Assembly (NCBI RefSeq): GCF_000444875.1
Contig: NC_021985.1
Location: 3,357,535 to 3,421,534, forward strand
Origin: Streptomyces collinus Tu 365
Lineage (GTDB): Bacteria > Actinomycetota > Actinomycetes > Streptomycetales > Streptomycetaceae
Length of the DNA: 64,000 nucleotides
Direction: 5' to 3'
Shown here in pieces: positions 18,309-26,824 of the stretch; the stretch's first letter is position 1; each line of letters begins with the position of its first letter. A program made the translations under genes and the position numbers. Under the pieces are notes generated by a model. It ran no database searches. It was not told where the DNA came from and was given only the letters and a program-made list of their open reading frames with translations.

Positions 18309-20045
18309 CTAGCCCAGATGTGTGGGCGCGAACATCCGCAGGACCGCGGGGAGTACGACCACCGACGGGCCGGGGGTCGCGAGGGCCTTCGTCAGGTCCG
18401 TCTCCAGGGTCTCCGGGGTCGTGCGGACTCCGGGGACGCCGAAGGACTCGGCGAGGGCCACGTAGTCGGGGCGGGACAGTTCGGTCGCCGTCGCCTGACC
18501 GAAGGTGTCCGTCATGTACTCGCGCAGGATGCCGTAACCGCCGTCGTCGACGATCAGCCAGGTGACGTCCAGGCCGTACTGCTCGGCCGTGGCCAGTTCC
18601 GCGATGGAGTAGAGGGCTCCGCCGTCGCCGGAGACCGCCAGGACCGGGCGGGTCGGGTCGGCCGCCGCCGCGCCCAGTGCCGCCGGGAAGCCGTAGCCGA
18701 GGCCGCCGGCGCCCTGGGCCGAGTGCATGGTGTTGGCGCCCCGGGGGTCGAAGGCCGACCAGGCCCAGTACGCCAGGATCGTCATGTCCCAGAAGGACGG
18801 GGCACCGGACGGCAGGGCCCGCCGGACGGCCGCCAGCACGTCCTGTTCCAGGGTGAGTTGCTGGGCGGCGATGCGGTCGGCGACCTTGGCGAGGACCTCC
18901 CGGACCCGCCGCGGCGCCGACTCGTCGGGCCGCTCCTCGACCGTCTCCAGCAGGGCCTGCAGCGCCGGGCGGGCGTCCGCGTGGATGCCGAGGGCGGGAT
19001 GGTTGGACTCCAGCTTGCCGAGGTCGGCCTCGATCTGGATCACCCGGCCGCGCGGCGTGAACGTGTGGTAGTTGGAGGACAGTTCGCCGAGGCCCGAGCC
19101 GACGACGAGGAGGACGTCCGCGTCCTCCAGGAAGTCCGTGGTGTGGCGGTCCTCCAGCCAGGACTGGAGGGAGAGGGGGTGCTCCCAGGGGAAGGCGCCC
19201 TTGCCGCCGAAGGTGGTGACCACGGGAGCGTTCAGCCTCTCGGCCAGCGCCCGCAGCTTGCCCGCGGCGTCCGCGCGTACGACCCCGCCGCCCGCGATGA
19301 TCGCCGGGCGCTCGGCGCGGGACAGCAGGTCCGCCGCCAGCGCCGTCAGTTCGGGGCGGGGGACGAGGTCGTCCGGGGTGGCGTCCATCGCCGTGACGAC
19401 CGGCAGGGTCGCCTCCGCGAGCAGCACGTCCTGCGGGATCTCCACCCACACCGGGCCGTGCGGAGCGGTCAGCGCCGACTTCCAGGCCGCCGCGATCGCG
19501 GACGGGATCTGGGACTGGCTGCGGACGGTGTGCACCGACTTCACCACGCCCCGGAACGAGGCGGCCTGGTCCGGGAGTTCGTGGAGGTAGCCGTGGCGGC
19601 CGCCGCCGAGGCCCGCCGTCGGGATCTGGCTGCTGATCGCCAGGACGGGGGCCGAGGCCGCCGCCGCCTCCTGCAGCGCGGCCAGGGAGGTCAGGGCTCC
19701 CGGGCCGGTCGACAGCAGCAGCGGGGCGGCCTCGCCGGTGACGCGGCCGTAGGCGTCGGCCGCGAAGCCCGCGTTGTTCTCCACCCGCAGGCCGACGTAG
19801 CGCAGCGAGGAGCGGCGCAGGGCGTCGAACATGCCGAGGGCGTGCTGGCCGGGCAGGCCGAAGACGGTGGTCGCGCCGAGCCCGGCCAGCGTCTCCACGA
19901 CCAGGTCTCCGCCGTTGCGTCCCGTCATCGCGTGGCGCGAAGCGCCTCCGTGAGGGGTGGTGGCCGGGCGACGGGAGGGCGGGTTGAGCGCGGCCTCGGT
20001 CTGCGCGGGTGTCGGGCGGAGTACCAGGTCGTGGTCGTGAGTCAC
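18309..20045 (-). CDS. Thiamine-diphosphate-dependent enzyme, acetolactate-synthase superfamily
   Basis: A 578-residue protein with the three-domain fold of ThDP decarboxylases/synthases. The N-terminal domain holds the conserved Glu in VGLRVENNAGFAADAYGR, the middle domain runs about 225-360, and the C-terminal ThDP/Mg motif begins GDGGALYSIAELATAEQYGL and ends at DDGGYG about 30 residues on (usual form GDG...NN). GTG start 20045 lies 24 bp after a ureohydrolase gene in the same operon. True acetolactate synthase is unlikely, as there is no small subunit. A 2-oxo acid decarboxylase such as 2-ketoarginine decarboxylase (AruI-like) would fit the neighbour, as an inference. Confidence 0.85.
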   Translation of the reverse strand: MTHDHDLVLRPTPAQTEAALNPPSRRPATTPHGGASRHAMTGRNGGDLVVETLAGLGATTVFGLPGQHALGMFDALRRSSLRYVGLRVENNAGFAADAYGRVTGEAAPLLLSTGPGALTSLAALQEAAAASAPVLAISSQIPTAGLGGGRHGYLHELPDQAASFRGVVKSVHTVRSQSQIPSAIAAAWKSALTAPHGPVWVEIPQDVLLAEATLPVVTAMDATPDDLVPRPELTALAADLLSRAERPAIIAGGGVVRADAAGKLRALAERLNAPVVTTFGGKGAFPWEHPLSLQSWLEDRHTTDFLEDADVLLVVGSGLGELSSNYHTFTPRGRVIQIEADLGKLESNHPALGIHADARPALQALLETVEERPDESAPRRVREVLAKVADRIAAQQLTLEQDVLAAVRRALPSGAPSFWDMTILAYWAWSAFDPRGANTMHSAQGAGGLGYGFPAALGAAAADPTRPVLAVSGDGGALYSIAELATAEQYGLDVTWLIVDDGGYGILREYMTDTFGQATATELSRPDYVALAESFGVPGVRTTPETLETDLTKALATPGPSVVVLPAVLRMFAPTHLG

Positions 20046-20069
20046 TGCTCTCGATCCCCCTAAGGAGCG

Positions 20070-21038
20070 TCAGGCGTTGCGGGCCGCCGCGATCTGGCGG
20101 CTCATGATGGTGGTGAGTTCGTAGGCGGTGTGGGAGGCGGCCACCGAGGTGATCTCCGCGTGGTCGTACGCGGGGGCGACCTCGACGACGTCCGCCGACA
20201 CCAGGTTGCACGACGCCAGCCCGCGCAGGATCTCCAGCAGCTCGCGGGAGGTCATGCCGCCCGCCTCCGGGGTGCCGGTGCCGGGCGCGTGCGCCGGGTC
20301 GAGGCAGTCGATGTCGATGGAGATGTACAGCGGGCGGTCGCCGATGCGCTGGCGGAGCTGGTCGGCCACCTCGTCGGCCCCGCGGCGGTAGATGTCCGCC
20401 GAGGTGACGATGCCGAAGCCCATCTTCTCGTCGTCGGTGAGGTCCTGCTTGCCGTACAGCGGGCCGCGGGTGCCGACGTGGGAGAGCGCCTCGGTGTCGA
20501 GGATGCCCTCCTCCACCGCGCGGCGGAACGGGGTGCCGTGGGTGTACTCGGCGCCGAAGTAGGTGTCCCAGGTGTCGAGGTGGGCGTCGAAGTGGAGCAG
20601 GGCCACCGGGCCGTGCTTCTTCGCGACCGAGCGCAGCAGCGGGAGGGCGATGGTGTGGTCGCCGCCCAGGGTCATGAGCCGGGCGCCGGTGCCGAGCAGC
20701 TCGTCGGCGGCGGCCTCGATGGTGTCGACGGCCTCGTTGATGTTGAACGGGTTCACGGCGATGTCGCCGCCGTCGGCCACCTGGGCGAGGGCGAACGGCG
20801 ACGCGTCCTGCGCGGGGTTGTAGGGACGCAGCAGCCGGGACGCCTCGCGGATGGCGTTGCCGCCGAAGCGGGCGCCCGGCCGGTACGAGACGCCGGAGTC
20901 GAACGGCACGCCCACGACGGCGACGTCGGCGGTGCCGACCTCGTCCAGCCGGGGCAGCCGGGCGAAGGTGGCGGGTCCGGCGTACCGCGGGATGCGGGAG
21001 GAGTCGACGGGGCCGCGGGGCGTCTCGTTGCTGCTCAT
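20070..21038 (-). CDS. Ureohydrolase: agmatinase or guanidinobutyrase family
   Basis: A 322-residue member of the arginase superfamily, which hydrolyses guanidino groups to urea with two Mn ions. All metal motifs are intact: [21 protein letters not shown] and [19 protein letters not shown]. The N-terminal [16 protein letters not shown] is typical of agmatinases and guanidinobutyrases rather than arginases. ATG 21038 is preceded by AAAGAGAG about 11 bases upstream. It is the middle gene between a symporter and a ThDP enzyme, so 4-guanidinobutyrate or agmatine are both credible substrates; sequence alone does not separate them. Confidence 0.88.
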   Translation of the reverse strand: MSSNETPRGPVDSSRIPRYAGPATFARLPRLDEVGTADVAVVGVPFDSGVSYRPGARFGGNAIREASRLLRPYNPAQDASPFALAQVADGGDIAVNPFNINEAVDTIEAAADELLGTGARLMTLGGDHTIALPLLRSVAKKHGPVALLHFDAHLDTWDTYFGAEYTHGTPFRRAVEEGILDTEALSHVGTRGPLYGKQDLTDDEKMGFGIVTSADIYRRGADEVADQLRQRIGDRPLYISIDIDCLDPAHAPGTGTPEAGGMTSRELLEILRGLASCNLVSADVVEVAPAYDHAEITSVAASHTAYELTTIMSRQIAAARNA

Positions 21039-21094
21039 GGTCAAATGCTCTCTTTCTTGCGCTTCGTCGCGCATGTACTGCTTTTCATACGACT

Positions 21095-22567
21095 CTACTG
21101 GGGAGCCGGGACGGGTTCGGACGCGAGTTCGGGGGTCCGTCCGGCCAGGCGCTCGCGCCAGGTGGCGAGGACCGCCTCGTCGGTGGGCCGGGTGGCCAGG
21201 GAGACCGCGACGTAGGCGGCGAGGGAGGCGAGCAGGCCGTAGTAGACCGGCTCGTTGGCGAGGATGCCGTAGCCGGCCATCAGGCCGATCACGGCGAGGC
21301 CGCCGACGATCACGGAGGCCAGCGCGCCCTGGACGGTGCCGCGCTTCCACAGCAGGCCGCCGAGGATGGGCACGAGCAGACCGCCGACCAGCAGGTTGTA
21401 GGCCACGGTCAGCGCCTCGACCACGTTGTTCAGCGCGATCGCGGTGCCGATCACCGCGATGCCCATGATCAGGATGAAGACGCGGTTGCCGCGCACCTCG
21501 TCGTGCGGCTCCCCGTGCGCGTCCCCGTCGCGGCGCACGGCACCGCGCAGCCGGGACCAGATGTCGTTGTTGGCGACGGTGGCGCAGGCGATCAGGGCGC
21601 CGGAGGACGTCGACATCACGGCGGCGAGGGCGGCGGCCAGCACCAGGCCGCGCACGCCGACGGGCAGCTCGTCCTTGACGATGGTGGCGAAGGCGTCGTC
21701 GGGGCTGCCGAGCTTGGGGTAGAGCACCTTGGCCGCCGTACCGATGACGGCGCCGGCGAGGGCGTAGGCCAGGCAGTAGGTTCCGGCCACCGTGCCGCCC
21801 CAGCGTGCGGTCCGGTCGCCGCGGGCGGTGAACACGCGCTGCCAGATGTCCTGGCCGATGAGCATGCCGAAGGTGTAGATCAGCACGTAGGTGAAGATCG
21901 TCTCGCCGCCGATGCCCAGCGGGTCGAAGTAGGAGGTCGGGAGCTTGGCCTTCATCGCGGAGAAGCCGCCCGCCTTGACCACCGCGATGGGCAGCAGCAG
22001 GAGCAGCACGCCGATGGTCTTGACGACGAACTGGACCATGTCGGTCAGGGTGATCGACCACATGCCGCCGAGCGTCGAGTAGGCGACCACGATCGCGCCG
22101 CCGAGGACGATGGCGACGGACCGGTTCATGTCGAACAGGACGTCGAAGATGGTGGCGTAGGCGATCGTGGAGGTCACCGCGAGCATGAGGGTGTAGGCCC
22201 ACATCACGACGCCCGAGATCACGCCGGCCCGGCCGCCGTAGCGCAGGTCCAGCATCTCGGAGACGGTGTAGACCTTCAGCCGGGCGATGCGCGCGGAGAA
22301 GAACACGGACAGGGCCAGCAGCCCGAGGCCGATGGTGAACACCATCCACGCGCCGGACAGCCCGTACTGGTAGCCGAGTCCCACTCCGCCGATGGTGGAC
22401 GCGCCGCCGAGGACGATCGCGGCCATGGTGCCGGAGTACATGGCCGGGCCCAGGCGGCGGCCGGCCACCAGGAACTCGCTCTTCGACCTGGCGCGGCGCA
22501 TGCCCCACCAGCCCATGGCCAGCATTCCGGCGAGATAGACGACGATCACTGTGTAGTCGACGGCCAT
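21095..22567 (-). CDS. Sodium:solute symporter family transporter
   Basis: A 490-residue membrane protein with about 13 hydrophobic segments of the SSS family. The early [21 protein letters not shown] region and the [19 protein letters not shown] helix are in the places where these carriers bind Na+ and substrate. ATG 22567 opens a leftward operon continuing into the ureohydrolase (56-bp gap) and ThDP enzyme. It is divergent from a PucR-type regulator with a 205-bp shared promoter region. It probably imports the guanidino compound or amine the operon degrades. Confidence 0.9.
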   Translation of the reverse strand: MAVDYTVIVVYLAGMLAMGWWGMRRARSKSEFLVAGRRLGPAMYSGTMAAIVLGGASTIGGVGLGYQYGLSGAWMVFTIGLGLLALSVFFSARIARLKVYTVSEMLDLRYGGRAGVISGVVMWAYTLMLAVTSTIAYATIFDVLFDMNRSVAIVLGGAIVVAYSTLGGMWSITLTDMVQFVVKTIGVLLLLLPIAVVKAGGFSAMKAKLPTSYFDPLGIGGETIFTYVLIYTFGMLIGQDIWQRVFTARGDRTARWGGTVAGTYCLAYALAGAVIGTAAKVLYPKLGSPDDAFATIVKDELPVGVRGLVLAAALAAVMSTSSGALIACATVANNDIWSRLRGAVRRDGDAHGEPHDEVRGNRVFILIMGIAVIGTAIALNNVVEALTVAYNLLVGGLLVPILGGLLWKRGTVQGALASVIVGGLAVIGLMAGYGILANEPVYYGLLASLAAYVAVSLATRPTDEAVLATWRERLAGRTPELASEPVPAPQ

Positions 22568-22772
22568 GCGGGGGCCCTCCTTCGCGCACTCGGTGGCGTG
22601 TCGTGCAGATACGTGGGGGTGTCCTCGGGGAGAGGGGGCGACGGCAGCGGCTGCGGGGACATCCGCCCGTACCCGCGGCTGCCGTGCTGCCTTGACCCTA
22701 GGTGGCCGGAAAGCGACTGCGAAGTGTACGTTTCATCCACACGAGCGGGGGCGGATGGAGGAAACGCACACC

Positions 22773-24302
22773 ATGCCGGACCCGGTCACCTCTGCCGTCC
22801 CCGAAGCCCCGGCGGCCCCGGCCGTCCCGCCGACCCCACCCGTCCCGCTCGCGGCGCTGCTGGCCCGGGAGGACCTGGCGCTGCGGCAGATCGCCGGGCC
22901 CGCGGCCCCGGATGTCGCGATCCACTGGGCGCACACCTCGGAGATGGCCGACCCCTTCCCCTACCTGCTGGGCGGCGAGCTGCTGCTCACGGCCGGGGTG
23001 CACGTCCCGCGGGACGCGGGCCCGGAGCGGCTGGACGACTACTTCGGCGGGTACGTCTCCCGGATCGTCGCCGCCGGCGGGGCGGCCCTCGGCTTCGGCC
23101 TCGCCCCGGTGCACGACACGGTCCCGCCCGCCCTGGTCGCCGCCTGTGAGGCCGCGTCCCTCCCCCTGCTGGAGGTGCCGCCGCGGACGACCTTCTCCGG
23201 GGTCGCCCGCGCGGTCTGGCAGCTGATGGCGCAGGCCCGTCTCGCCGAGCTGCGCCGGGTGACGGAGGCGCAGCAGAGCCTCGCGGCCGCGGCCTCCCGC
23301 CCCGATCCGGTCCCCGCCGTGCTGCGCCAGCTCGCCCAGCGCCTCGGCGGCCGGGCGGTGCTGTACGGGCCGGACGGCGGCGCAATCGCGGAGGCGGGCC
23401 GGGAGCCGGCGGGGCCGGCCCGCGACGCGCTGCACCGGCTGGCGGGCGTGGTGCGGCCCGCGGGCGGCGCGGGCGCGGCTCCCGCCCCGGCCTCCGCCAC
23501 CGACACCGTCGGCGATACCCATCTGCTGGCCTACGCCCTCGGCTCCGGGGAGGGCTTCGTGCTCGGTGTGGCCACCGCCCAGCGCGAACCCGGCGACCAC
23601 ACCGTCGCCTCCGTCGCCTCCGTGCTCCTGTCCCTGCTCACCGGCGAGCACCAGAGCGGTGCCGGGGCGGCCCGCTCGTCCGCGCTCGTACGGCTGCTGC
23701 TCGGCGCGGCGCCGGAGGCGGTCGCGCCGCTGCTGGAGCCGGGCGGCGGGCGGTGGGTCGTGGTGCACGCCCGGCCGGAGACCCAGCTCCCGGACGTGAT
23801 GGCGGCCTCGGCGCTCGGCGCGGCCCTCGGCTCGCCCCTGGTCGACCTCGCCGGGGACGTCGTACGGGTGCTGGTGCCCGCCGGGCGGGAGCCGGCCCCG
23901 CAGCCGGGCTGGACCATCGGCGTCAGCGCGGCCGTGGAGCCCTGGGAGTGGCCGGCCGCCGACCGCCAGGCCGCCCGCGCGCTGGCCCGGGCCCGCGCCA
24001 CCCGCGGCCCGCTGGTGCGGCACGGCGCCCGGCCGGGTCTGGCCGACCTGGTGTCCCGGCCGGACGCGGAGGCGCATGGGCGTGCGCTGCTCGCCCCGCT
24101 CGCCGGCCGGCCCGAGCTCGCCGAGACGCTGCGGGCCTGGCTCTCGCTGCACGGGAGTTGGGACCGTACGGCGGTGGCGCTGGGCGTGCACCGCAACACG
24201 GTGCGGCAGCGGATCGCCCGCTGCGCCGCCCTGTTGGAGGCCGACCTGGAGGACGCGGACCTGCGGATGGAGCTGTGGTTCGCGCTGCGGCACGGTGCGT
24301 GA
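22773..24302 (+). CDS. PucR family transcriptional regulator
   Basis: About 509 residues. The N-terminal PucR domain (about 20-140: LREDLALRQIAG-like start, LLLTAGVH, LEVPPRTTFSGVARAV) precedes a GGDEF-like/linker region. The C-terminal helix-turn-helix is LHGSWDRTAVALGVHRNTVRQ, ending with RCAALLEADLEDADLRMELWFAL. I chose ATG 22773 (GGAGG 11 bases upstream); ATG 22755 in the same frame would add six residues. It is divergent from the symporter/ureohydrolase/ThDP operon and probably activates it in response to the nitrogen compound. Confidence 0.88.
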   Translation: MPDPVTSAVPEAPAAPAVPPTPPVPLAALLAREDLALRQIAGPAAPDVAIHWAHTSEMADPFPYLLGGELLLTAGVHVPRDAGPERLDDYFGGYVSRIVAAGGAALGFGLAPVHDTVPPALVAACEAASLPLLEVPPRTTFSGVARAVWQLMAQARLAELRRVTEAQQSLAAAASRPDPVPAVLRQLAQRLGGRAVLYGPDGGAIAEAGREPAGPARDALHRLAGVVRPAGGAGAAPAPASATDTVGDTHLLAYALGSGEGFVLGVATAQREPGDHTVASVASVLLSLLTGEHQSGAGAARSSALVRLLLGAAPEAVAPLLEPGGGRWVVVHARPETQLPDVMAASALGAALGSPLVDLAGDVVRVLVPAGREPAPQPGWTIGVSAAVEPWEWPAADRQAARALARARATRGPLVRHGARPGLADLVSRPDAEAHGRALLAPLAGRPELAETLRAWLSLHGSWDRTAVALGVHRNTVRQRIARCAALLEADLEDADLRMELWFALRHGA

Positions 24303-24364
24303 CCCACGTCCCAGGGTGCGGTATGCCGAAGACGCGCGGGGCCCGCTGCCCCACAATGGGAGAC

Positions 24365-25153
24365 ATGCCGATACCCGGGACACCCAGCCGCGCCCAGCTC
24401 GTCGACCACCTGGTGAGGACCCGTATCGCGGGGGACGTCGCCACGCCCCGCGAGAACAACCTCTCCCACTACCGTCAGCTCGCCAACGGTGTCCGCAACT
24501 TCTGGTTCGGTCTGGAGCTGGGCGACCGCTGGCGGGACGAGCAGGACGTGCTCGCGGTCATGGCCGAGCGGGTCGGCGTCAACGACGATCCCGAGTACCG
24601 GTACGGGCAGGACACCATCGACCCCGAGCTGACCGTGGACGCGCTGGAGCGCCTCGCGCGCCGGCTGCGCAAGGCGGCCGACGGGCGGCAGCGGGTGCTG
24701 TTCGCCACCGGCCACCCCGGCGGCCTGCTGGACGTGCACCGGGCCACGGCCGCGGCGTTGCGCGCCGCCGGCTGCGAGATCGTCGTCATCCCGGACGGGC
24801 TGCAGACGGACGAGGGTTATGTGATGCAGTTCGCGGACGTGGCCGTCCTGGAGCACGGCGCGACGCTGTGGCACACGCATTCCGGTGAGCCGATGCGGGC
24901 CATCCTGACGGGACTTGAGCGTGAGGGGCGTCCGCTGCCCGATCTGGTGGTCGCCGACCACGGCTGGGCGGGGTACGCCGGGCAGCACGGGGTCGACTCG
25001 GTCGGGTACGCCGACTGCAACGACCCGGCACTGTTCCTGGCCGAGTCCGAGGGCACCCTGCAGGTGGCGGTGCCGCTCGACGACCATGTCGTCAGCCCGC
25101 GCCACTACGACCCGATGACGGCGTATCTGCTGGCGGAGGCCGGGCTGTCCTGA
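24365..25153 (+). CDS. Conserved actinobacterial protein, annotated as a phosphatase in relatives
   Basis: A 262-residue cytoplasmic protein. Visible motifs are the N-terminal TPRENNLSHYRQLANG segment, LFATGHPGGLLDVHRA (a phosphate-loop-like GHPGG), VAVLEHGATLWHTHS and VVADHGWAGYAG, with several His/Asp residues that could bind metal. I recall relatives annotated simply as phosphatase, without a known substrate. It starts 62 bp after the PucR gene on the same strand and may be cotranscribed. A hairpin follows at 25184-25210. Confidence 0.75.
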   Translation: MPIPGTPSRAQLVDHLVRTRIAGDVATPRENNLSHYRQLANGVRNFWFGLELGDRWRDEQDVLAVMAERVGVNDDPEYRYGQDTIDPELTVDALERLARRLRKAADGRQRVLFATGHPGGLLDVHRATAAALRAAGCEIVVIPDGLQTDEGYVMQFADVAVLEHGATLWHTHSGEPMRAILTGLEREGRPLPDLVVADHGWAGYAGQHGVDSVGYADCNDPALFLAESEGTLQVAVPLDDHVVSPRHYDPMTAYLLAEAGLS

Positions 25154-25183
25154 CGCCCGGCCGGCCGCCGCCACGCGCGTGAT

Positions 25184-25210
25184 GGTGCGGTCCCGAGGTA
25201 GGACCGCACC
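25184..25210. terminator. Hairpin terminator between convergent genes
   Basis: GGTGCGGTCC (25184-25193) pairs perfectly with GGACCGCACC (25201-25210) over a 7-base loop. It lies between the rightward phosphatase-like gene (ends 25153) and the leftward Gly-rich gene (ends 25242). Confidence 0.85.
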
Positions 25211-25241
25211 GTCACCTCAGTGCGTGGCCGCGTGGCCGGTT

Positions 25242-25628
25242 CTAGTGACCTCCTCCACCGCCGTAGCCGCCACCGCCGTGGTCGCCACCGCCGTAGCCGC
25301 CACCGCCGTGGTCGCCACCGCCGTAACCGCCATGGTCGCCACCGCCGTAACCGCCGTGGTCGCCATTGCCGTAACCGCCGTAGTCGCCATTGCCGTAGCC
25401 ACCGTGGTCGCCGTGGTCGCCGTAGTAGCCGCCGTCATCGTCGTTGTTCCACCAGCCGTTGCCGTGGCCCCAGTCGTTGTCGCCCCAATCCCTGCTGTGG
25501 CTGTAGCCGCCGTGGTCGCCGTGGTCCGACGCCGAGGCAGTGCCCGCCGCCCCGATCGCGGCTCCGCCGGCCAGCAGGAGTCCGACTGCGGACGTCGCGA
25601 CAAGACGCCTCGTGCGTGTTGCTCGCAT
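25242..25628 (-). CDS. Secreted glycine/histidine/aspartate-rich repeat protein
   Basis: 128 residues with a signal peptide at 1-34 (RATRTRRLVATSAVGLLLAG...ASA). The mature part consists almost wholly of Gly, His, Asp, Tyr and Asn: an acidic/Trp-rich start (DWGDNDWGHGNGWWNNDDD), then repeats of the type GDHGGYGG and GDHGGGGYGG to the end. ATG 25628 has GGAAGG seven bases upstream. His/Asp/Gly repeats can bind metals or form flexible surface coats, but no family is recognised, so that is only a suggestion. Confidence 0.75.
   Translation of the reverse strand: MRATRTRRLVATSAVGLLLAGGAAIGAAGTASASDHGDHGGYSHSRDWGDNDWGHGNGWWNNDDDGGYYGDHGDHGGYGNGDYGGYGNGDHGGYGGGDHGGYGGGDHGGGGYGGGDHGGGGYGGGGGH
25258..25430. 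repeat. In-frame 15-bp tandem repeats inside the Gly-rich gene
   Basis: Alternating blocks of GTAGCCGCCACCGCC and GTGGTCGCCACCGCC (as read on the + strand) encode the GDHGG/GYGG units. Copies closest to the stop codon are nearly identical, and those further upstream have diverged. This pattern suggests slippage expansion, so copy number may differ between strains. Confidence 0.75.
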
Positions 25629-25921
25629 GGGAGTACCTTCCATCGTCTCTCGTGGCCCCTGACGGGGCGTCACGAGGTGGATGGCCGTCGCCGCACGGGA
25701 ACGAGAAGGGTGCGGCGCGGTCTGTTGGATGTCACCGCTGGCTCATGAGCGGCATCTGGTGCCGGCCGACGCCTGCGTTCCCGGTCATCGGGTTTCGCGG
25801 CTGAGGTCAGAGCTGTGCCGGGACCTCGTCGGCCGCCTGTGCCGTGCACTTGCGGCTTTCACCAAAAGAGCCTAGTACCGCACCCGTCACTCGTCATCTC
25901 GGGCGACTAATCGCGTCACAC

Positions 25922-26788
25922 TCATCGCGGGACGCGCACCACGCCCTCCTGGATCACCGTGATGGCGAGCCGTCCGTCCTGGGTGTGGATGCGGGCCTGG
26001 CCCAGGCCACGGCCGCCGTGCGCGGACGGCGACTCCTGGTCGTACAGCAGCCACTCGTCGGCGCGGAACGGCCGGTGGAACCACATGGCGTGGTCCAGGG
26101 AGGCGCCGACCACGTCGCCCACCGCCCAGCCGCCGCGCCCGTGCGCGAGCAGCACGGAGTCGAGCAGGGTCATGTCGGAGACGTAGGTGGCGAGGACCAC
26201 GTGGAGCAGGGGGTCGTCGTCGAGCTTGCCGTTGGTGCGGAACCACACCTGGGAGTGCGGCTCGCGCGGCTCGCCGAACCTGCCGTACGGCGGCTCGTCC
26301 ACGTAGCGCAGGTCGATCGCCTCGCGGGCCTCCAGGAACCGCTCCACCACGTCGGGCGCCAGGTGGCCGTAGCCGCGCAGCCGCTCCTGGGAGGTGGGCA
26401 GGCCGGCCGGGTCGGGCGCGGCCGGCATGGGGGCCTGGTGGTCGAGGCCCTCCTCGTACGTCTGGAAGGACGCCGACAGGTGGAAGATCGGCTTGCCGTG
26501 CTGGACGGCGACCACGCGGCGGGTGGTGAAGGACCGGCCGTCGCGGATGCGGTCGACGGTGTAGACGATCGGCGCGCCCGGGTCGCCGGGGCGCAGGAAG
26601 TACGCGTGCAGGGAGTGGGCGGGCCGGTCGGCGGGGACCGTGCGGCCCGCGGCGACCAGCGCCTGCGCGGCGACCTGCCCGCCGAACACGCGCGGGACGA
26701 CGGCGGCGCGGGACCGGCCGCGGAAGATGTTCTCCTCGATCTGCTCCAGGTCGAGCAGATCGAGGAGACTCCGAAGTGCCTGGCTCAT
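25922..26788 (-). CDS. tesB: Acyl-CoA thioesterase II
   Basis: A 288-residue double-hotdog thioesterase that hydrolyses acyl-CoA to free fatty acid and CoA. It shows FRGRSRAAVVPRVFGGQVAAQAL, HSLHAYFLRPGDP and, in the second hotdog, LDHAMWFHRPFRADEWLLY, all typical of TesB. It lies 36 bp downstream of an acyl-CoA dehydrogenase gene on the same strand, so the two are probably cotranscribed in acyl-CoA turnover. The 293-bp stretch between it and the Gly-rich gene (25629-25921) holds nothing I can support. Confidence 0.93.
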   Translation of the reverse strand: MSQALRSLLDLLDLEQIEENIFRGRSRAAVVPRVFGGQVAAQALVAAGRTVPADRPAHSLHAYFLRPGDPGAPIVYTVDRIRDGRSFTTRRVVAVQHGKPIFHLSASFQTYEEGLDHQAPMPAAPDPAGLPTSQERLRGYGHLAPDVVERFLEAREAIDLRYVDEPPYGRFGEPREPHSQVWFRTNGKLDDDPLLHVVLATYVSDMTLLDSVLLAHGRGGWAVGDVVGASLDHAMWFHRPFRADEWLLYDQESPSAHGGRGLGQARIHTQDGRLAITVIQEGVVRVPR

Positions 26789-26824
26789 GGCTCTCAGTTG
26801 TACCGGCCAGTCGTCACAGGGTCC

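Noticed and set aside
25179..25748. Rightward open frame with Ala/Val/Thr repeats over the Gly-rich gene
   Set aside because: The repeats are the antisense reading of the in-frame GDHGG/GYGG DNA repeats; it has no start context and the minus-strand protein has a proper signal peptide.
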